The notes under the pieces are model-generated. The model saw nothing but the letters and a program-made list of their open reading frames with translations. It did not search any database and was not told where the DNA came from. 64,000 bases of DNA from positions 111,994,869-112,058,868 of the forward strand of contig JAKTNV010000002.1 of the NCBI GenBank assembly GCA_022747635.1, given 5' to 3'. A program made the translations under genes and the position numbers. This DNA comes from Hetaerina americana (lineage: Eukaryota > Arthropoda > Insecta > Odonata > Calopterygidae). Positions 58,620 to 64,000 of the stretch are shown in pieces (position 1 is the first letter of the stretch; each line of letters begins with the position of its first letter).

Positions 58620-58785
58620 AGGTTTCATGCGACTTCGAATATATTCGTGCAAACACCTTTTTAACTTACACGCATGCAAATACACGTACAATCGACTTAC
58701 AAGAACATACAACTACGGATATATCTGATGTCTACGCTGTGTTTAATCTTGTTCTGAAATGTCCGAGGGTATTTATGTATTCAAA
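58620..58785 (-). repeat. LINE 3' UTR fragment
   Basis: Shares TTTTTAACTTACACGCAT, AATATA, GTCTACGCT and GTTTAATCTTG with 56700-56815. No terminal core or tail is present. Confidence 0.55.
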
Positions 58786-58789
58786 CTCT

Positions 58790-59415
58790 AAATGTGGCCT
58801 TACAGTAGCACGGCAACAACGGCCCTTGACCTTACGTTCACTTCGCCAATGATGCGTGTAATATCATGGTCCATCGTAAACCTACCCTCAACCAGTCGGC
58901 CTCTTTCTATCGATTGCCATTGTGCCCGGTGTGGTGTCAACTCCGTGTTGCGCGCTGCGGCACTGAGGCTCGCCGTAGATACGCCGCACCTCTTGGATGA
59001 GAGGAGTTGGATGCGAGTGAGGGGAGGCAGGAGGCGAGGGAGGGTGGGTGTATCGATCAGAAACGTGGGACTTCGGAGAGAGGGCGGAGGAGGAGCAGGA
59101 GTGAGAGGCCTTGCGAAGCAGACGGCCGCTTGCAAATGAAAGGGATCCGGGATATCTCTCTCTCGGCCCCTCTCTCCCAACCCCCCTCCCCGCCCACCCC
59201 CAGGCAGAGGGGTGCGTACGTCGGAGGCAGTCAGCGCCCCGCCCCCATCACCACGACTCCCCGGACGTGATGCCCTGCTAGCCATCGGCGAGGTGTGTGG
59301 CAGGGGGAGCACCAACTACTGGCATTCACGCAGTAAGCGATGCGTGGCGCTCACGTGCCGGGTGTATTTGAATTGTGTATTTGACTGGTGGTTACAGTAA
59401 AATAAGTCAGTGTCA
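58790..59415. other. GC-rich segment, no supported gene
   Basis: Frames of 171 codons (minus) and 115 and 87 codons (plus) overlap in GC-rich DNA and show low complexity only. Confidence 0.3.
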
Positions 59416-59427
59416 TGCAAGGCAATG

Positions 59428-59479
59428 TATACCCCCCGCCACACGCCCTTGCGGCGGCTTGCGTGGTATTATGTAGATG
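59428..59479 (+). repeat. 52-bp minimal LINE insertion with 9-bp target duplication
   Basis: ATACCCCCCGCCACACGCCC-type core through to TATTATGTAGATG is just the hairpin and tail of the TGTAGA-tail LINE, in plus orientation. AAGGCAATG flanks it at 59419-59427 and 59480-59488. It is an extremely 5'-truncated retrotransposition event. Confidence 0.75.
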
Positions 59480-59489
59480 AAGGCAATGA

Positions 59490-59868
59490 GTTATTGACGA
59501 ATGTCATATTCGTGAAGCGGAGACCGTATACATTAATTAAGGGATCATGGAAGCGAATGATAACAAAGACGAAATATAGGAGCGTCAATTATGGAAGAAG
59601 AGAAAAATATCACACTGCAAGTGGAAAAGAGGGTGCGTGGCAGAGAGTGCCAGCTCACCGGCCATTAGGGTAATCGGTGTTCATTAGCGTAAGGCTATCA
59701 CTTTAGCTTATCGCTGTTTCGAACTACAGTAGTGGTAAAAAATCAGATCTACACATATTATAAAAAAACACAAATTATCCTTATATTAGACCTCGTGTGA
59801 TTTCTTTTTTTCAACTGTAAATCTTAATCAAACAACTGCTGGTGGAAGAATTTCATACATATTACATG
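59490..59868. other. No recognisable gene
   Basis: Short AT-rich stretch without a motif. Confidence 0.3.
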
Positions 59869-59871
59869 TAT

Positions 59872-59932
59872 ATAATACATATTATATGTATATATGTGTG
59901 TGTATCTATATACATACGTACATATAAATATG

Positions 59933-59989
<57 letters not shown>

Positions 59990-60006
59990 ATGTATGTATA
60001 TACGCA
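59872..60006. repeat. (TA)n/(TG)n microsatellite at SINE-C tail
   Basis: Interrupted TA and TG/TATG repeats. On the minus strand they form the tail of the adjacent SINE-C. Confidence 0.85.
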
Positions 60007-60007
60007 C

Positions 60008-60177
60008 GCATACACATTCAAACAGGAAATCCCGCCAAACAGCGAACAAATACTCATTCAAATAGAAATAGATGTAAGGTATTGGGATAGGAATACATAT
60101 TAAGGACGAACACAATAGAGGTGGGGAAGGCGGAATCAGGAAAATCACGAGTGTAAAAATACTTCCTCGACCGGGAC
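60008..60177 (-). repeat. SINE-C, head truncated at LINE junction
   Basis: Matches 37345-37510 (AAATCCCGCCAAACAGCG; CAAATACTCATTCAAATAGA; AGGTGGGGAAGGCGGAATC). It ends at CCTCGACCGGGACTATCAGG, where the tRNA-like head should continue but the RTE-like LINE begins. Confidence 0.7.
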
Positions 60178-60576
60178 TATCAGGTCCCTCTTCATCTCTT
60201 TCGTACTTTCGTAGTAGAGTACTTTCTTCCTCCCTTCATCCCGTCCAACATCCCTATCCTGTTCTTTCCCTTTCCTAGTTTGCCTAACATTCTCCCCTCT
60301 ATTACATTCTTCAACATCCCACTGCCGGTTAACACCCCCTCCATCCACTTTTCCTGCCTCCATAGGATTTCTCCCAACAAACTCCTCTCTTCGCCCACCA
60401 TTTCAAGGACTTCATCATTTGTTTTCCTCTCGGTCCATTTCACCTTCTGCATTCTTCTCCACACCCTCATTTCAAAAGCCTCCAATCTACGTCTATCCTC
60501 CTATTGCAATGACCACGTTTTCCCGCCGTTCATAGCTACGCTCCATATCAAAGTTTTTACGAGTAATTTTTTAATA

Positions 60577-61899
60577 CTACCTTGATCAAAAATTTCCCGG
60601 AATTTATTCAGAAAATTAAAAATACAAGTTTATTCATCTAAATCTATATTGTCCCCTTCAAAGTAATCCCCATCGACTGCAACACACTTATGCCAGCGCT
60701 TGATCCAATCCTCGAAACATTTTTTTATATTCGGTTTTCGGTATGTCCATCAGTGCTTCCTGCGATTTTTCCATTACTTCCTCTCGGCTGCTAAAACGCG
60801 TTCCCCGTAATGGTTTTTTAACTCGATTGAACAGAAAGAAGTCACAGGGAGCCAAATCAGGTGAATTCGGTGGCTGTTGGATGGTATTTGTTGCATTTTT
60901 CGTCAAAAAATTACGAATAATGATAGCACTGTGCGACGGTGCGTTATCATGGTGCAAAATCCACGAGTTTTCTGCCCACATTTCTGGTCTCTTTCGGCGA
61001 ATTGCTTCACGCAAACGTCTCATAACGCCCAAATAATACTCTTTGTTTACTGTCTGGCCTTCTGGCAAAAATTCATGATGCACTACACCGTTGTAATCCA
61101 TGAAAACCGTCAGCATTGCCTTCTTTTTTGACTGAAAACGACGTGGTTTTTTTGGTCTCGGCTCATTTGGTGAACGCCATTCACTTGCCCGATGTCTGGA
61201 TTGCGTGTCGTACTCATAAACCCACGTCTCGTCTCCAGTAATGATCCTTTTGATGAATGTGGGATCGGATTCAGCCTCGCAAATCATGTCTTTTGCGACG
61301 TCAACACGGTCTCTTTTTTGCATGAAATTGAGGTCTTTTGGCATGCTACACGACGGAAACCCAAATCATTAACCACAATGTCTTGGGCGGATCCATAGGC
61401 AATGTTCAAGTCCTCCGCTATTTCTCTGATGGTTAATTTGCGGTTATTGACCGACATTTCTTTTACTTTATCAATTTTTTCACCGACTTTCGATGTCGAT
61501 GGTCTGCCACTGCGTTCATCATCTTCGATTGACTCACGACCACTTCTGAACCGCTCGTGCCACTGGTAAACGACCGTTTTTTTTAGAGAATCGTTGCCGA
61601 AACACTTTTCCAACATTTCCAACGTCCGTGCGCCACTAAATCCGTTTTTTACGCAAAATTTAATACAAGTTCGTTGTAGCAAATTTAAATCCATTTCTGA
61701 AATTGTAAAAAATCGCCAACACACACAGAGATAGATGTACTCTTGGCTACGTAACTTTTGCAAATGTCAAGTTATGACACTAAGATTTAAAGGGAATATC
61801 AACAACAGATGTACCAATTTAACAAAAAAAACAGAACTCAAATCGGAACGATGGGAGCGCCACACGGTGGTTATTCCGGGAACTTTTTGATCAAGGTAG
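60577..61899 (-). mobile_element. M1 mariner-like element, copy 3 (frameshifted)
   Basis: Element of 1323 bp with TA at 60575-60576 and 61900-61901 and the same termini as copy 2. It differs by a 10-bp deletion near 61343 (within the region encoding the KLVPKDL linker) and one extra T in the run at 60720-60726. The transposase is broken into 61284-61698 (N-terminal, start MDLNLLQRTC) and 60688-61344 (catalytic, D158, D253 and D288 equivalents all present). Otherwise nearly identical to copy 2, so inactivation is recent. Confidence 0.93.
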
Positions 61900-61972
61900 T
61901 ATCCTTACTTAAAGTCCCTGTCATCAACTCGTTCCTCTTTGTGAAAGCCTCTTTGCCTATTGCAATTCCTCC

Positions 61973-62785
61973 TCATATATCTCTACTACTTTGTCCGTGT
62001 TGGTCCAAAGCACTTCCGAGATACATAAACTGTTCTACCTGCTCTATTTTTTGCCCTCCTATTTTAATATTTAGCTTAGCCTTTTTCTTTCTAGAAAATC
62101 GCATAACTTTTGTTTTATTAATATTGATTCTCATCCCATATCTGTCGCACTGAATTTCCAATGCACTCAGCAATGCTTGCAACCCCTTGGCTGACTGACA
62201 AACTGAAACTTGGTCATCAGCGAACCTAACTGATTTTACGAATTCCCCGCCCACTTCAAATCCTACCTCCAGCTCTTCCCATGCCTCTTTAATCATTTCT
62301 TCTGCATACAGGTTGAACAGCAACGGTGGTAATGGGCAACCCTGCCTTACAACTCTGCCTAACACTGCCCATCCGGACTCCCCGTTCCCCACCCGCACCT
62401 GAGCAGTCTGAGACATGTAAAGGTTGCGGATTAGCCTCCTGTGATTCCAATCTATTCCTATTTTCTGTAATATACTCATTAGTTTTTCCCAATTCACTCT
62501 ATCAAACGCTTTTTCGAAATCTACGAAACACGCAAATACCTCCTGGTTGTATTCTATATTCCTCTCGATTCGTAATCTCGTTATTGCAATGGAATCACGC
62601 GTACCCCTCCCCTTCCTGAACCCAAACTGATCACCCCTTAAGTAATTATTTGCCCTACTCTCTATCTTTTTGTTTATTATCCTGAGAACAACTTTAGCTG
62701 CTTGGGATATCAAACTTTTTGTCCTGTAGTCCTCACATGATGTAGCCTTTTCACGAGCACTACATTCAATCATATACAGTGCCAT
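61973..62785 (-). pseudogene. RTE/BovB-like LINE reverse transcriptase domain
   Basis: The 270-codon frame carries RT blocks: YRTKSLISQAAKVVLRIIN, DQFGFRKGRGTRDSI, FVDFEKAFDRVNW (first catalytic Asp, residue 89), VRQGCPLPPLLFNLY, VRFADDQ (catalytic D190 and D191), KTKVMRF and YLGSALDQHG. The canonical GRGVRQGCPLSP is altered to GRVVRQGCPLPP, suggesting decay. The frame ends early; downstream C-terminal sequence is interrupted by M1. The clade call rests on the FNLYAEEMI and VRVGNG context and is moderately sure. Confidence 0.8.
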
Positions 62786-62794
62786 GTAGTCATA

Positions 62795-63425
62795 CGGAAA
62801 GGGATTTGACCATAAACTACGCGAGATAAGTGATTACTAATTATTCCCCCGTCGCTTTTGGTGGCAAGTGGGATTTTTGCCATCTCGAACCCTACAGTTG
62901 CCATTCCGTGTTGTCCGTCGGAAGGAGGAGGATTGTTTACATTGGGATGCGAATGAAATAATTGAACCTATGTTTTTGTGAGCGGGTGTGTTTACGAGGG
63001 AAATTCAGGCCGTCATTTATGGGTCGCATGGTGGCCTCCAGGCCCTCCCTCCCTCGCGAATTAAATATTCGTGGCCATCCTTGTGGAGGAACTAGTTGCC
63101 CACCTCCATTCCATTGTGTTGTCGCAGCTTGACCTCCCGACCCCCCACCAATTATCTCTCTCGTCTTTCTCTTCGCTACGAATGAGACCGCAAGTGACCT
63201 ATCTTGTTTCGGTGGAAACCTCTTGTATAAATTGTTTTGGTTCATTTTCATTCCCTTTTTTTCGCCTAAATTATAGCTAATTTATCTATGTGAATCAGCC
63301 CTTGTTTTGAATGAAGTCTTCCTCCAGCATGTATACGAATTTGCACGTTATTTGAAAGTTCTTGGCTGATATTTTTCCCTTCCTCTCTCATATCCTCCCT
63401 TATCACTCACCCTTCCCATCTGGTT
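62795..63425. other. No recognisable gene
   Basis: Frames on both strands (104 codons minus at 62937-63251) have no motif. Confidence 0.3.
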
Positions 63426-63429
63426 CTTG

Positions 63430-63790
63430 CAACCCCTGCCAGCCGCCGTTTTGGTGGTATGGTACCTTTGTATTAGGTGGCAGTATTTCACTTTTAGGAA
63501 TAGGAAATAGTCTGCTGGTGCCAAGTCGGGACTGTGAGGGGGTTGGGGAATCATCGCGATTACGTTGACAAAAGGTCTTCGCAAACAGACACCCGACTCA
63601 GCTCTTTTGGTCGTTCGTTCAAAGACCTTCGGGAGGGAAAGTGTAGCGCAAATCTTTCGCATCGCCAATTGTTCAGTGATACTGGTGTGTGCACCGTCAT
63701 CTTATCTGATAGGCCAATATACGATCTGCGATCATGCGCACTCTTAATTCACGGTCTGAATTTAGCACTTCACGCAAACACGTCAGGGAA
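63430..63790 (-). mobile_element. M9 mariner-like remnant, internally deleted
   Basis: Minus frame 63348-63668: LAMRKICATLSLPKVF and ERTTKRAESGVCLRRPF (end of the HTH region and linker) joined to MIPQPPHSPDLAPADYFLF (third catalytic block), then KVKYCHL. The central part with the first two catalytic aspartates is missing. Related fragment at 34350-34545. Termini were not identified. Confidence 0.7.
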
Positions 63791-63794
63791 ATAT

Positions 63795-64000
63795 TGTTAA
63801 TGATACGTTTTAAACAAACCATGTGTAGTCATCGGATATCCCTCTGAAAGGCGCTCCACGTTGAATTACAATTGCATCGTTGATGGCAGGTGCGACAAGC
63901 TCTCGAGACGGTTCGTGTAGATGTAGAATGTAGATTTGTAATTCCCTGAATCAGCATTCGATTCTTGTGTCCCGCAAGTGTCCGGTTTGTGACCATGTGT
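63795..64000. other. No recognisable gene
   Basis: Contains GTAGATGTAGAATGTAGATT at about 63919, which may be a trace of the LINE hexamer tail. Nothing else. Confidence 0.25.

Larger units (their letters stand above)
60178..62790 (-). mobile_element. RTE/BovB-like LINE 3' half, split by M1 copy 3
   Basis: Two segments, 60178-60574 (3' side) and 61902-62790 (RT side), are collinear with the uninterrupted copy at 14460-15380. The M1 element sits between them at a TA. The RT segment contains the catalytic domain (see the pseudogene entry). The 5' half, including the endonuclease, is missing here. Confidence 0.8.

Noticed and set aside
58800..59315. 171-codon minus frame
   Set aside because: Same GC-rich artefact; overlapping plus frames of similar quality and no motif.

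Overview
This window is a stretch of nuclear genome from an animal, most likely an arthropod and probably an insect. The grounds are dense mariner-like DNA transposons, tRNA-derived SINEs, non-LTR retrotransposon 3' ends, a Penelope-like fragment and long (TA)n microsatellites, with no operons, no bacterial gene density and almost no long open frames. The species cannot be named from the sequence. No complete host protein-coding gene is visible. The only host-gene candidate is a putative first coding exon (49131-49304) at the edge of a GC/CpG-rich block (about 47.4-49.3 kb).

The window is best read as layers of mobile elements. (1) Nine mariner-like groups are called M1-M9 here. M1 has three nearly identical copies: 35586-36917 encodes an apparently intact 357-residue transposase; 30113-31443 has its 3' end replaced by an inverted copy of its 5' end; 60577-61899 carries two frameshifts. 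M2 (23187-24113), M3 (544-1484, 28001-28503, 32635-33577, 38800-39226), M4 (11419-12268, 31601-32083), M5 (17543-18249, 44972-45120), M6 (2085-2605), M7 (45892-46440), M8 (53330-53715) and M9 (34350-34545, 63430-63790) are decayed or internally deleted. Several keep terminal inverted repeats and TA duplications. (2) A jockey/CR1-like LINE group is present as more than a dozen 5'-truncated 3' ends, almost all on the minus strand, sharing a GC-rich hairpin and, in most subfamilies, a (TGTAGA)n-type tail. (3) An RTE/BovB-like LINE is present at 14.4-15.4, 22.8-23.1, 40.2-41.0 and 60.2-62.8 kb. (4) There is a Penelope-like element remnant (9.2-10.2 kb) and a jockey-like RT fragment (38.5 kb). (5) There are at least four tRNA-derived SINE families (A-D).

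Layout: 0-9 kb M3, M6, SINE-B foldback, LINE ends; 9-18.3 kb Penelope-like, M4, RTE LINE, M5; 18.8-24.5 kb microsatellites, SINE-C, RTE LINE, M2; 25-29 kb SINE-A, LINE end, small M3, minisatellite; 30-37.6 kb two M1 copies, small M4, M3, a 145-bp-arm palindrome embedded in (TA)n, SINE-C; 38-46.7 kb LINE and mariner debris; 47-49.3 kb GC-rich putative gene start; 50-60 kb LINE 3' ends with a nested SINE-A; 60-64 kb RTE LINE interrupted by M1, then M9.

I saw no convincing new gene system. The most unusual items are structural: the M1 copy with an inverted-duplicated terminus, the long palindrome with a TGAAGA...CGAAA motif, a weak hammerhead-ribozyme-like motif at 25.44 kb, nested insertions whose empty sites are visible elsewhere in the window, and four unrelated mariner families that all lost the middle of the transposase. 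Boundaries for decayed elements are by eye and approximate.
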